Origin: RFPW01 sp040401595
GTDB taxonomy: Bacteria > Pseudomonadota > Gammaproteobacteria > Burkholderiales > Burkholderiaceae_E
Assembly (NCBI GenBank): GCA_040401595.1
Contig: JBBAOE010000010.1
Span: 60,272-124,271, forward strand
Length of the DNA: 64,000 nt
Reading direction: 5' to 3'
The position numbers were made by a program, and so were the translations under genes. Shown here one piece after another: positions 1 through 8,959 of the stretch. Numbering within the stretch: the stretch's first letter is position 1; each line of letters begins with the position of its first letter. The notes beneath the pieces are model-generated. The model ran no database searches, was not told the origin of the DNA, and saw nothing but the letters and a program-made list of their open reading frames with translations.

Positions 1-1258
1 ACACCTTCATCAGCAGAAACGTCGCTGCCAGCACCAGCGGTATGGTCAATGCCACCACCAGGCCGCTGCGCGCGCCAAGGCTGAGAAAGCTGACCGCCAG
101 CACAATGACGACCGCCTCGCCCAGAGACCTTAGAAACAGGCCGACGGCGTTCTGTACGATGCGCGGCTGATCGGACACCTTCGCAAAACTGACACCGATC
201 GGCAGCTGCGACTGGAGTCGCGCCATTTCAAGATCGAGGGTCTTTCCAAGACGAGGGACGTCCCCATCTCGCACCATGGCGATGGCCAAACCAATCGCTG
301 GCTGGCCCTTGTAGCGCATGGTGGTGACTGGCGGATCCTGCAGACCACGACTCACCCTGGCGACGTCATCGAGCCGGATGGTCCGATTGCCAATCTGGAT
401 CGGCAGCGCCGCGATGTCGGCTACCGAGTCAAATTGCCCGCTGATGCGCAGTGGCACAGAACGATCAGGTCCTACCACTGTTCCGCCGGGTAGGACCGCG
501 TTCTGCGCCTGTAACTGGGCTGCAATGCCGCCTGGATCAATCCCCAGGGATGCCAGCTTACGAATCGAGGGTTCCACCCAGATTTTATCGTCGACAACAC
601 CGACCAGTTCGATCTTCGCCACATCCGGAATCCGAATCAGATTCTGCCGGACACCATCCACCAACTCCCGCAACTCGGAGTGCGTCATGCCATCGGCCGT
701 AAACGCGTAAATCGTTCCGAACACGTCCCCGAATTCATCGTTAAAAAACGGCCCGACCGCGTCGGTTGGCAGGCTTGCACGGATATCACCGATTTTTTTG
801 CGGACCTGATACCAGAGCTGGGCGACCTCGCGCTGCGGTGCGGAGTCTTTGAGTTCCAGAACGATCAATGACTCGCCTGGCTTTGAATAGCTTCGCGTGA
901 AGCGGAAATAGGGAATTTCCTGCAGCTTTTTCTCAATGCGATCGGTCACCTGCCGATCGACCTGTGCCGTCGTGGCACCCGGCCAGAACGTTCGGACGAC
1001 CATCAGCCGGAGCGTGAAATCGGGGTCCTCACGTTGCCCGAGCTGGAAAAAAGAAACAAAACCGAACAGGGCGATGGCCGCCAAAAAAAACCAGGTCAGC
1101 GACCCATGCCGGATTGCGGCAGCCGATAAATTCCAACGATGCTCGCCGGATGCGGGGCTGGAAGGTGGGCCCGATGGTGGGGCGGATAGTGACCCGGCTG
1201 CCGATCCCGCCAGCGATGCCGCTGCAGCGGTCGGCTTCGGTGTTGACTCCGGATTCAT
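1..1258 (-). CDS. RND efflux permease, N-terminal part (cut by window edge)
   Basis: This frame stays open from an ATG at 1258 to the window edge, giving about 419 residues of a protein that would normally be about 1,030. It is the inner-membrane proton-driven pump of a tripartite RND exporter. Visible marks are an Ala/Pro/Ser-rich N-terminal extension of about 40 residues, a first transmembrane helix (LTWFFLAAIALFGFVSFF), the family motif FWPGATTAQV, then FFNDEFGDVFG in the porter domain, and the start of the TM2 region near base 100. The ATG overlaps the adaptor stop codon (ATGA), so the two are co-translated. It resembles the drug/organic-solvent (HAE) class rather than the metal class. 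The substrate cannot be read from the sequence, and the C-terminal half lies outside the window. Confidence 0.93.
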   Translation of the reverse strand, partial: MNPESTPKPTAAAASLAGSAAGSLSAPPSGPPSSPASGEHRWNLSAAAIRHGSLTWFFLAAIALFGFVSFFQLGQREDPDFTLRLMVVRTFWPGATTAQVDRQVTDRIEKKLQEIPYFRFTRSYSKPGESLIVLELKDSAPQREVAQLWYQVRKKIGDIRASLPTDAVGPFFNDEFGDVFGTIYAFTADGMTHSELRELVDGVRQNLIRIPDVAKIELVGVVDDKIWVEPSIRKLASLGIDPGGIAAQLQAQNAVLPGGTVVGPDRSVPLRISGQFDSVADIAALPIQIGNRTIRLDDVARVSRGLQDPPVTTMRYKGQPAIGLAIAMVRDGDVPRLGKTLDLEMARLQSQLPIGVSFAKVSDQPRIVQNAVGLFLRSLGEAVVIVLAVSFLSLGARSGLVVALTIPLVLAATFLLMKV

Positions 1259-2391
1259 CGGATCGTTGCCGGCGTAGCAGAGGGCAAACGGACTTTCTGT
1301 CCCTCGCGCAGCAAGTTGGCGCCCGCCGTGACAATCAATTGCCCAAGGCGGACGCCATTGGGATCGGACAGTTCAAGCATCACCCCGTTGTCGCGCAGTC
1401 CATCGGCGGTGATCTGCGCCTGAACCGAATGCACGGTCAGCGATTTCTCATCGACTACCCAGAGCCGAGGACTGGCCGTCCTCGAATAAAGCGCCGACAA
1501 CGGAACCCAGACCCCCGGACTGGCGGGGAGACTGAAGTTCACCACCGCGCTCGATCCAAGGGCTAAGCGAACTGCCTCAGAGGCCCTCAGTGGTTCGACC
1601 TTGACCGTGTAGGTCCGGGATGCGGGGTCCGCGACCGGAGACCATTCGCGAAGGCGCGCGATTAGTTCTGCGCCGCCCAAGGCCGGCGAGTTCACCGAGA
1701 TCGTCTTCGCCACGCGGACCTGTTCGATCGCGGTCTCGGGCACCGACACCACGACATCTCGGGCGCTCCCGCGGGCGATTCGAATCACCGGTTGCCCAGC
1801 CATCACGACCTGGCCGGGTTCGGCCTCGATGGCGATCACGACACCGTCGACATCGGCAGCCAGGGACTGAAATTGCACCGAGTTTCTGGCTGTGGTCAAT
1901 GCGGCTTCGGAGGCGCGCAAGCGACTCTGCGCGGCGTCCATCACGGCTTGGGCACGGTCCAACTGAGCCACACTGACAAAATCTTTCGCGCGCAGGGACT
2001 GAACCCGGTCGCGTTCAGCCACGGCGAGGCGCAGATCCGCCTTGGCGGCGTCCACATTGGCGGTGGCGGATTCGATGGCCGGTGCGAGGTCCTGCGGATC
2101 GAGCCGAGCCAGTAACTGACCGCTTTGGACCGTATCGCCGGCCTGGACAAAGCGGCGGCTGATCTTGCCAGCCACCCGAAATCCAAGACGACTTTCAACC
2201 TGAGGTCGGACTTCCCCCGGCAGGGTTATTCGGGGTTGATCCACTCGCCCTTCAAGGCGCAACACCCGGACCGGGCGAACCGCTTCCTCACTCGGCGCCG
2301 GCGCTTGCGAGCAGGCACAAACCAGGGATACGACCCCAGCAAGAATCGAATAGCTTCGCAACTTGGTCAGCCCGAAAAAACAGCGCCCCAT
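1255..2391 (-). CDS. RND efflux periplasmic adaptor lipoprotein (HlyD/AcrA family)
   Basis: A 378-residue membrane-fusion protein linking the RND pump encoded just downstream to an outer-membrane channel. A lipoprotein signal ends in the lipobox-like VCAC (Cys27). The first lipoyl half (LGFRVAGKISRRFVQAGDTV) follows, then an alpha-hairpin rich in Ala, Arg and Glu (about residues 105-175), the second lipoyl half (DGVVIAIEAEPGQVVMAGQP) and beta-barrel domains. No outer-membrane factor gene lies next to it in the window. The ATG at 2391 is the only early ATG. Its Shine-Dalgarno match is weak, and a palindrome begins four bases upstream, so expression is probably controlled at that point. The family is clear; the substrate is unknown. 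Confidence 0.93.
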   Translation of the reverse strand: MGRCFFGLTKLRSYSILAGVVSLVCACSQAPAPSEEAVRPVRVLRLEGRVDQPRITLPGEVRPQVESRLGFRVAGKISRRFVQAGDTVQSGQLLARLDPQDLAPAIESATANVDAAKADLRLAVAERDRVQSLRAKDFVSVAQLDRAQAVMDAAQSRLRASEAALTTARNSVQFQSLAADVDGVVIAIEAEPGQVVMAGQPVIRIARGSARDVVVSVPETAIEQVRVAKTISVNSPALGGAELIARLREWSPVADPASRTYTVKVEPLRASEAVRLALGSSAVVNFSLPASPGVWVPLSALYSRTASPRLWVVDEKSLTVHSVQAQITADGLRDNGVMLELSDPNGVRLGQLIVTAGANLLREGQKVRLPSATPATIR

Positions 2392-2394
2392 ATA

Positions 2395-2412
2395 ACTGAC
2401 TCGCTAGTTAGT
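2395..2412 (-). promoter_or_regulatory. Operator-like palindrome in front of the RND operon
   Basis: Bases 2395-2412 read ACTGACTCGCTAGTTAGT. The halves ACTGACTCG and (reverse complement) ACTAACTAG agree at 7 of 9 positions. Palindromes built on ACT(A/G)ACT are typical of TetR-family operators that repress efflux pumps. The site is directly upstream of the adaptor ATG, where bound repressor would block transcription. No TetR-type gene is present in the window, so the regulator is unidentified and the role is inferred. Confidence 0.45.
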
Positions 2413-2483
2413 AATGGGGACGAATTGTGGTTGAACCCGCTCGGCACTGCAAACTCGGCCCCCTTGAAGCACACTAATGGGCC

Positions 2484-3392
2484 ATGTCGAAACGCCTGCC
2501 ATCCATCCCGTCAGACGCAAACGCACGTACGACCCTCCCCCGGGGCTGGACGAGCAGTGTCGAACATTACGAAAACTTCCCGGTTGCTTCGTGGTTGGTA
2601 CCGAGACACCTGAGGCCGGCGATTGTCGCGATTTATCAGTTTGCGCGAATGGCGGACGATCTCGCCGATGAGGGTGATTTAGAACCCGCTGAGCGACTCG
2701 CGCGCTTATTCCGATGCAGGCAACAGCTTGAATCCATTCGAACGGGGCAACACGACCGGACGGACAGGATCTTCGGGCCACTGGCCGCATCGATTGAGCA
2801 GTACCAGTTACCTCTTGGCCTGTTTTTTGATCTCCTGAGCGCATTTGAACAGGATGTTGTGCAGCAACGATGGCCGGACGACGCCTCTATTGCCGACTAC
2901 TGTCGCCGCTCCGCAAATCCGATCGGTCGCCTGATGCTCGCGCTGGTCGGAATCCGCTCGACTGCGCAGCTGCAGCAATCCGACGCAATCTGCACAGGCC
3001 TTCAGCGGATCAATTTCCTGCAGGATTTCGCCCTGGACTGGAAACGGGGCCGACTTTATCTGCCACTCGACCTTCTCAAGCATTTCAGCGTGCAGGAGTC
3101 AGACATCGAAATCGCTGTCAGCGGCGCTGGCCCCGCAGCGCCGGCTTTACTGGCTCTTTTGGCGCGGGAGAACCGCGCAGCCAACGAACTGCTGCGGGAC
3201 GGTGCTCCGCTGTGTCGCTCCATTCCGGGTCGTCTCGGCCTGGAAATCACTGCCACCGTGGCCGGGGGTGCGCAAATCCTTCGGAAGATTGGCCAGCTTG
3301 ATTTTGACACTACTCAGTCAAGGCCGGTACTGGGGCTTCAGGACTGGCTTATCATCGGGTTCCGCACGCTGACACGCCGACCCGTGCCATGA
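2484..3392 (+). CDS. hpnC: Squalene synthase HpnC (hydroxysqualene synthase)
   Basis: 302 residues of the trans-isoprenyl diphosphate synthase (squalene/phytoene synthase) fold. In the three-enzyme bacterial squalene route, HpnC converts presqualene diphosphate to hydroxysqualene. The two Asp-rich metal/diphosphate regions are present: ADDLADE at residues 57-63 and QDFALDWKRGRLYLP at 180-194. The C-terminus overlaps hpnD by ATGA, and hpnE follows with the same arrangement, so the three form one translationally coupled operon. Start is ATG 2484. No squalene-hopene cyclase gene is in the window, so whether the end product is a hopanoid or a carotenoid-like compound is not shown here. Confidence 0.93.
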   Translation: MSKRLPSIPSDANARTTLPRGWTSSVEHYENFPVASWLVPRHLRPAIVAIYQFARMADDLADEGDLEPAERLARLFRCRQQLESIRTGQHDRTDRIFGPLAASIEQYQLPLGLFFDLLSAFEQDVVQQRWPDDASIADYCRRSANPIGRLMLALVGIRSTAQLQQSDAICTGLQRINFLQDFALDWKRGRLYLPLDLLKHFSVQESDIEIAVSGAGPAAPALLALLARENRAANELLRDGAPLCRSIPGRLGLEITATVAGGAQILRKIGQLDFDTTQSRPVLGLQDWLIIGFRTLTRRPVP

Positions 3393-4252
3393 CTCCCGAC
3401 GAATATTGCCAAGATAAGGCGGCCCGCAGCGGGTCCAGTTTCTATTACAGCTTTCTCTTCCTGTCGCCGCCACGACGTCAGGCCATCACGGCGTTATATG
3501 CGTTTTGTCGTGAAGTCGATGATGTGGTCGATGAAGCGACCGATCCGACCGTCGCTCAGACCCGATTGTTTTGGTGGCGCAGCGAACTCGGTCGGCTGTT
3601 TTCGGGTCAACCACAACACCCGGTGACCAAGGCATTGGCGCCCTGCCTCGAGCCGTTTGGGATCGATCAGGACCGCCTGCTGGCCGTGATCGACGGGATG
3701 CAGATGGATCTTGATCAAGCCCGGTATGTTCGATATTCCGACCTCGAACTCTATTGCCATCGTGTTGCGGGGGTCGTCGGAACGATGGCGGCGGACATTT
3801 TCGGGCGGCAGGCCGAAAGCACCCGTGCCTATGCGCAGGCGCTGGGGCTGGCTTTTCAGCTCACCAATATTCTTCGTGATGTGGGCGAAGACGCCCGCAA
3901 GGGACGGATCTATCTGCCAGTTGAGGATCTCCAGCGGTTTGAAGTCCCGGCGGCTGATCTGCTGCAGGGACGCTCGAGCCCGGCCTTTATCGAATTGATG
4001 CGATTTCAGGCGACGCGCGCACGGGCTCAATATGCCCATGCCTATTCGTTGCTGGCTGAAGAAGACCGTCGGGCACAACGTCCTGGCCTGATCATGAGTT
4101 CGATCTATTCGACGCTTCTCGATGAAATCGAAGCCGACGGATTTCGTGTGCTCACCCACCGAACCTCGCTCACACCGATCCGCAAACTCTGGCTCGCCTG
4201 GCGAACTTGGCTCACCGCGCGCCCACCTGTGGTCGCAACGCCCAGCCCTTGA
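3389..4252 (+). CDS. hpnD: Presqualene diphosphate synthase HpnD
   Basis: 287 residues, the first enzyme of the HpnCDE route, joining two farnesyl diphosphates head to head into presqualene diphosphate. The Asp motifs are EVDDVVDE (residues 42-49) and RDVGEDARKGRIYLP (163-177), which fit the canonical family signatures more closely than those of HpnC. The start ATG at 3389 overlaps the hpnC stop, and the TGA at 4250-4252 overlaps the hpnE ATG. The length is normal. A plain phytoene synthase would be the alternative, but the hpnC and hpnE neighbours make HpnD the better call. Confidence 0.93.
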   Translation: MTPDEYCQDKAARSGSSFYYSFLFLSPPRRQAITALYAFCREVDDVVDEATDPTVAQTRLFWWRSELGRLFSGQPQHPVTKALAPCLEPFGIDQDRLLAVIDGMQMDLDQARYVRYSDLELYCHRVAGVVGTMAADIFGRQAESTRAYAQALGLAFQLTNILRDVGEDARKGRIYLPVEDLQRFEVPAADLLQGRSSPAFIELMRFQATRARAQYAHAYSLLAEEDRRAQRPGLIMSSIYSTLLDEIEADGFRVLTHRTSLTPIRKLWLAWRTWLTARPPVVATPSP

Positions 4253-5571
4253 TGTCTGGAACGCGAGTCGCCGTCATTGGCGCCGGATGGGCAGGTCTGA
4301 GCGCAGCCGTCGAGCTCGCGGCAAAGGGTGCCAAGGTCACGGTGTTCGAGGCTGCACCACAGATCGGCGGTCGAGCGAGATCTCTGGCCTGGTCGGCTGC
4401 GCAGGGCGAGCGCATGACAGTCGAATTGAGGATCGATAATGGTCAACACCTTTTAGTTGGCGCTTATCGTGAGACGCTCGCACTGCTCAAACGACTGGGC
4501 GGCGATGAGAGGCAACTCTTTGATCGACATCCCTTTCAACTGATCAGTGACCAGGGCCTTGCGCTAAAGGCTTCAAGCGCGTCAGCGCCCTGGCACCTGG
4601 TGCGCGCACTGCTGCTGGCGAAGGGACTGTCCTGGAAAGATCGCTGGTCAATCGCCACACTTGGGCGGGCTCTAAAGCGCATCGGCTGGAAACCCACCCT
4701 CGGCCTGACCGTCGCTCAGTTACTCACGGACACTGGGCAAACGCCCACCGTGAGGCGGCGGATCTGGAACCCGCTCTGCCTCGCCGCCTTGAATACGCCG
4801 CCCGATAAAGCATGCGCGGCCACCTTCGCAGCGGTCCTGAGGGACACGCTCGGTGCTGATGCACGCGCGTCCGACCTGCTTGTGCCGGCAGTTCCTCTGG
4901 GTGACACCTTGCCCAAGCTGGCCAATGCCTTCCTGTCGCATCATGGTGGCGACCTGAGATTGCGCCATCTGGTGCGTACCCTTGGGCAAGAAAATAGCCG
5001 ACCCCTGGTGGACGGCGAAGCGTTCGATGGTGCTGTCGTCGCACTTGCGCCCCATAGCGCGCGCCGTTTGCTGGGCGCCTGCATCCCGGTCTTCCCAACC
5101 GAGTCCATTCAGACGCTCTGGCTGCTTCTTGCCCCTGGCACCCTTGAAGCGCCACAACTGCGGCTCCTGGAACAGGGCCCCGGGGAATGGCTGTTTACCC
5201 GGCGCGAGGCCAACGGCGGGACGCTCGCCTCCATTGTCATCAGTGCTGCGGGACGGGTGACCGATCGGGAACAACTGATCGGCGCGTGCCTGGGTCAGAT
5301 TGATCAACTCCTGCGCCGTCTGGGCCACCCTGCAGGGCTTCATCCCGAGCGGGTTCTGGGTTCGAAGTTCATTGAAGAGAAATTCGCGACGTTTTCCTGC
5401 GTTCCTGCAAGCATTCGACCGGACGTCGACGCTTACTCGGCCGTCACGCCCTACGTCATGATCGCCGGGGATTGGACTGCGAGCGAGTATCCGGCGACCC
5501 TGGAGTCCGCGGTTCGAAGCGGACTCAAGGCAGCGGCGCTCTTATCGCAGCGTCTGCATCAGCCTGCCTGA
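4252..5571 (+). CDS. hpnE: Hydroxysqualene dehydroxylase HpnE (FAD amine-oxidase family)
   Basis: 439 residues, the last step of squalene formation: reductive removal of the hydroxyl from hydroxysqualene. The N-terminus is a Rossmann FAD site, GAGWAGL at residues 10-16, with the ribose-binding Glu33 followed by GGRARS. The C-terminus has the usual second FAD segment (IAGDWTASEYPATLESAVRS). The ATG at 4252 overlaps the hpnD stop; an in-frame TTG at 4207 exists but would add 15 residues unlike the family. The gene ends 15 bases before the convergent SPW gene. Confidence 0.92.
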   Translation: MSGTRVAVIGAGWAGLSAAVELAAKGAKVTVFEAAPQIGGRARSLAWSAAQGERMTVELRIDNGQHLLVGAYRETLALLKRLGGDERQLFDRHPFQLISDQGLALKASSASAPWHLVRALLLAKGLSWKDRWSIATLGRALKRIGWKPTLGLTVAQLLTDTGQTPTVRRRIWNPLCLAALNTPPDKACAATFAAVLRDTLGADARASDLLVPAVPLGDTLPKLANAFLSHHGGDLRLRHLVRTLGQENSRPLVDGEAFDGAVVALAPHSARRLLGACIPVFPTESIQTLWLLLAPGTLEAPQLRLLEQGPGEWLFTRREANGGTLASIVISAAGRVTDREQLIGACLGQIDQLLRRLGHPAGLHPERVLGSKFIEEKFATFSCVPASIRPDVDAYSAVTPYVMIAGDWTASEYPATLESAVRSGLKAAALLSQRLHQPA

Positions 5572-5586
5572 GCAGGGTTTACCGAT

Positions 5587-6147
5587 TCATCGCACCGCTT
5601 GCTCATCATGAATGCGTGCCAGCGCCCACCCCGACCAGCCCACCAGGGCAGCACCAATCGACACGGCATTCGCAGCCGATTGCGGCGGGTGAGTTCCGGG
5701 TAACAGGAAGGGACTGCAAAAGAGCAGAACCCCCAGCACCAGGGTTGCCCAGTGCCCATACCGAGACGGCCATAGCCGATTCTCAAACGCAAGCAACAAG
5801 TCGAGGGACCCAATCACCACAGCTGTCCACCGCGGCGTCAGGGCATCCGCGAACTGAAATACCCAGGGGGAGATCACCAACCAGAACCCGAGCACCGCGA
5901 GAACGAAATCCTGATTGGCCGCGAGTTCCCTGTCGGGAAAAATCGAATCGTCCGGGCGATCTGAACCTCGAAGTAGCGACGGCGGGACAACGGGATGGAA
6001 CCCCGGACGCAGTGAAGATGGATGTGACGGGCGTTCTGACGTACCGGGCTGCGTATCGATGAACGCATTGTGGGTCGGACGCGGGGTCCTGGGATTCGGG
6101 GCGCTTTCCTTTTGCTGGGGCGACCTGCGCGGAGGATGAGGGTCCAT
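5587..6147 (-). CDS. SPW-repeat integral membrane protein
   Basis: 186 residues. The first about 75 are polar and Pro/Ser/Arg-rich and probably disordered. The rest holds four predicted membrane segments, beginning with DFVLAVLGFWLVISPWVFQF, which contains the SPW tripeptide that names this family of small bacterial membrane proteins. The later segments (TAVVIGSLDLLLAF, ATLVLGVLLFCSPFLL, AVSIGAALVGWSGWALA) form the second half. GGAG seven bases before ATG 6147 supports the start. The function of SPW proteins is not established. It lies downstream of radA on the same strand, 75 bases away. Confidence 0.8.
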   Translation of the reverse strand: MDPHPPRRSPQQKESAPNPRTPRPTHNAFIDTQPGTSERPSHPSSLRPGFHPVVPPSLLRGSDRPDDSIFPDRELAANQDFVLAVLGFWLVISPWVFQFADALTPRWTAVVIGSLDLLLAFENRLWPSRYGHWATLVLGVLLFCSPFLLPGTHPPQSAANAVSIGAALVGWSGWALARIHDEQAVR

Positions 6148-6222
6148 GATCGGGCTCCGGTTGTCGGGTGGCCCAGTGCGACACGCTCGGATCGTGCCCG
6201 CTGTGGCGGTGTGAAACCTGGA

Positions 6223-7659
6223 TCAGCGGGAAAACGCGAGATCTAACGCCGCATCGACCCGATCCACGGGCAGGATTTCTAAGCCCTCTGGCGCGCCGCG
6301 ACTTCCGGGACGAGGCGCATTGGCTCGAGGCACGATGACGCGGGCGAAGCCTAGTTTGGCCACCTCCCGCAGGCGCTCTTGTCCCCGTGGCGCCGGGCGA
6401 ATTTCGCCGGCCAGGCCGATCTCGCCAAACACCGCGAGTCCGCCGCCGACGTCAGCGCCGAGCGGACGGTTGCGAAGGCTCGAAACAATCGCAAACAGAA
6501 CCGCGAGGTCAGCCGCAGGCTCGACGATCCGCACGCCCCCAACGGCATTGACAAAGACGTCCTGATCGAATGTCACCAGGCCCGCATGCCGATGCGCAAC
6601 CGCTAGAAGCATGGCTAGCCGGTTCGCCTCCAGGCCAACGCTAAGGCGCCGGGGATTGGGGGCATGGGCGGAGTCCACCAGCGCCTGAATTTCGACCAGA
6701 AGCGGACGCGACCCCTCCTGCGTGACCAACACACAGCTACCGGCAACGCGGCGATCATGCTGGGCCAAAAACATAGCGGAAGGATTGGCCACCCCCCGCA
6801 AACCACGATCTGTCATGGCGAAGACACCGAGCTCGTTCACGGCACCAAATCGATTCTTGAATGCGCGAACAAGGCGGAAGGCCGAGTGCGCCTCGCCTTC
6901 AAAGTACAGGACGCAATCCACCATATGTTCCAGCACACGCGGGCCGGCAAGCTGGCCTTCCTTGGTCACATGTCCGACCAGGATGATGGTCAGACCGTCC
7001 CGTTTGGCGATCCGGGTCAGCTGCGCTGCGCATTCGCGAACCTGAGCCACCGAACCCGGCGCCGATGGCAAGGCCTCGGTAAACAGGGTCTGAATCGAGT
7101 CAATCACCGCAACCCGGGGCCGATGCTGCGCCAGCACCGCTGCAATTCGTTCAAGCTGGGTTTCGGCCAGCACGGGCATGGCACTTTCGCCCAGGCCCAG
7201 GCGTCTCGCGCGCAAGGCCACCTGGGCCGTGGATTCCTCACCGGTGACATAGAGTGCAGGCGTTTGAGCGGTGATCGTCGCGAGCGATTGTAATAGCAGC
7301 GTACTTTTGCCAATTCCTGGGTCACCTCCGATCAGAACGACAGCCCCTGGGACCAGTCCGCCGCCCAGTACCCGATCAAATTCATCGATCCCGGAGGTGA
7401 ATCGAGGCGTGTCTTCCGCCACGATGGCGTTGAGTGCCTGCAGGTCGCTCGCCTCTACCAGGCCGTGCTTTCGACTGCCCTGCCCCGCCCCCCCGGTCGC
7501 GCCACCGCCACCGAGGCCAGCACCCGCTGCCGATCTGGGGTCAACAGCAACCGATTCCTCAAGCGTATTCCAGGCGCCACAAGCCGGACAACGGCCCTGC
7601 CATTTTGGTGCAATGCCGGCACACTCCGTGCACACATATTCGACTCGTGCTCGTGCCAT
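6223..7659 (-). CDS. radA: DNA repair protein RadA
   Basis: 478 residues, slightly longer than the usual about 455. RadA is a RecA-like, DnaB-type ATPase that promotes branch migration of recombination intermediates. Visible parts are an N-terminal zinc finger (Cys10, Cys13, Cys24, Cys27), a Gly/Ala-rich linker (about residues 44-62), Walker A GGDPGIGKST (111-120), the RadA-specific KNRFG (268-272) and a C-terminal Lon-protease-like domain. The Gly-rich linker accounts for the extra length. Start is ATG 7659. The gene diverges from lplT across a gap of only 37 bases. Confidence 0.97.
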   Translation of the reverse strand: MARARVEYVCTECAGIAPKWQGRCPACGAWNTLEESVAVDPRSAAGAGLGGGGATGGAGQGSRKHGLVEASDLQALNAIVAEDTPRFTSGIDEFDRVLGGGLVPGAVVLIGGDPGIGKSTLLLQSLATITAQTPALYVTGEESTAQVALRARRLGLGESAMPVLAETQLERIAAVLAQHRPRVAVIDSIQTLFTEALPSAPGSVAQVRECAAQLTRIAKRDGLTIILVGHVTKEGQLAGPRVLEHMVDCVLYFEGEAHSAFRLVRAFKNRFGAVNELGVFAMTDRGLRGVANPSAMFLAQHDRRVAGSCVLVTQEGSRPLLVEIQALVDSAHAPNPRRLSVGLEANRLAMLLAVAHRHAGLVTFDQDVFVNAVGGVRIVEPAADLAVLFAIVSSLRNRPLGADVGGGLAVFGEIGLAGEIRPAPRGQERLREVAKLGFARVIVPRANAPRPGSRGAPEGLEILPVDRVDAALDLAFSR

Positions 7660-7696
7660 CTTAATTCTTTCCCTATGCGCGTGCTATAAAGCCTCG

Positions 7697-8959
7697 ATGA
7701 ATCGCGGTTTCTACACGATTATGGCGGCGCAGTTTTTTTCGTCGCTTGCCGATAATGCACTGCTGATTGCTGCAATCGCCTTGCTGATCGAGACGCAGGC
7801 GCCGGAATGGATGCGTCCGCTCCTCAAGCTATTCTTCACCGTTTCCTACGTGGCCTTGGCGCCGTTCGTGGGCGCCTTTGCGGACTCCATGCCCAAAGGA
7901 CGCGTCATGTTCGTCACCAACCTGGTGAAGGTGGTGGGCTGCGCCATGATGTTCTGGTCGGTCCATCCCCTCGCAGCCTATGCTGTTGTCGGTTTCGGCG
8001 CTGCCGCCTATTCACCGGCGAAGTACGGCATTTTGACCGAATTGCTGCCGCCCGAAAAACTGGTCGCGGCCAACGGTTGGATCGAGGGCACCACGGTGGG
8101 CTCCATCATCCTGGGAACCGCCCTGGGTGGAGCCCTAATTGGACCCGCCCTTTCGGGCTGGCTTCTGAGCTTTGAAATCCCGGGTTTCGAGACGGGCGTT
8201 GATTCGCCAGCCGAAGCCGCCATCGTCATCATCGCAGTCGTCTATGCGATCGCGGCAGCCTTCAATTTATACGTCCCGGATACCGGCGCGCACTACCCGC
8301 ATCAGGAACGTAACCCCCTGCGCCTGGTGCAGGACTTCGGCCAATGCCTCAAAAAGCTATGGGGCGATTCCCTGGGGCAGATTTCGCTGGCAGTGACCAC
8401 GCTGTTCTGGGGCGCCGGGGCAACGTTGCAGTTCATTATTCTCAAATGGGCTGAAGTTCAGCTGGGCCTTGGGCTCTCTTCGGCCGCTCAGCTGCAGGGG
8501 GTTGTGGCGGTCGGCATCGCATTCGGTGCGGTCCTGGCCGCCCGCTTCGTGAGTCTGCGAGGCTCGCTGAGCGTCCTTCGCGTCGGTATTGCGATGGGCC
8601 TGCTGGTCCCGTTGATGACCCTGATCTCCAGCCTGCCTTGGGCGTATCCGCTCCTCGTACTGGTCGGTGGACTCGCCGGATTCTTTGTAGTGCCCATGAA
8701 TGCCCTGCTTCAGCACCGGGGACACCTGCTCATGAGTGCAGGCCATTCGATCGCGGTCCAGAATTTCAACGAAAATCTGAGTGTGCTGCTGATGTTGGGT
8801 CTCTATGCACTCCTCATTCAGGCCGATCTCTCCGTCAATATCGTCATCTGGCTCTTCGGCCTCTTCATCGCAGGTGCGATGACGCTGGTTTTGAAGCGTC
8901 ATCGAATCAATCAAGCCAGATTCGATTCCGTCTCGCTGATCGGTAAACACACGCCCTGA
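7697..8959 (+). CDS. lplT: Lysophospholipid transporter LplT (MFS)
   Basis: 420 residues with about twelve hydrophobic helices, a major-facilitator flippase that brings lysophospholipids back across the inner membrane for re-acylation. The N-terminus NRGFYTIMAAQFFSSLADNA and the segment YSPAKYGILTELLPPEKLVA are characteristic of the LplT group. ATG 7697 gives the standard N-terminus, although the frame is open further upstream. No acyltransferase-synthetase partner (Aas) is adjacent. The last 49 bases overlap the 3' end of the convergent glycosylase-like gene. Confidence 0.92.
   Translation: MNRGFYTIMAAQFFSSLADNALLIAAIALLIETQAPEWMRPLLKLFFTVSYVALAPFVGAFADSMPKGRVMFVTNLVKVVGCAMMFWSVHPLAAYAVVGFGAAAYSPAKYGILTELLPPEKLVAANGWIEGTTVGSIILGTALGGALIGPALSGWLLSFEIPGFETGVDSPAEAAIVIIAVVYAIAAAFNLYVPDTGAHYPHQERNPLRLVQDFGQCLKKLWGDSLGQISLAVTTLFWGAGATLQFIILKWAEVQLGLGLSSAAQLQGVVAVGIAFGAVLAARFVSLRGSLSVLRVGIAMGLLVPLMTLISSLPWAYPLLVLVGGLAGFFVVPMNALLQHRGHLLMSAGHSIAVQNFNENLSVLLMLGLYALLIQADLSVNIVIWLFGLFIAGAMTLVLKRHRINQARFDSVSLIGKHTP

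Noticed and set aside
5566..5586. Possible terminator between hpnE and the SPW gene.
   Set aside because: Only a four-base stem (CCTG/CAGG) and no U-run.
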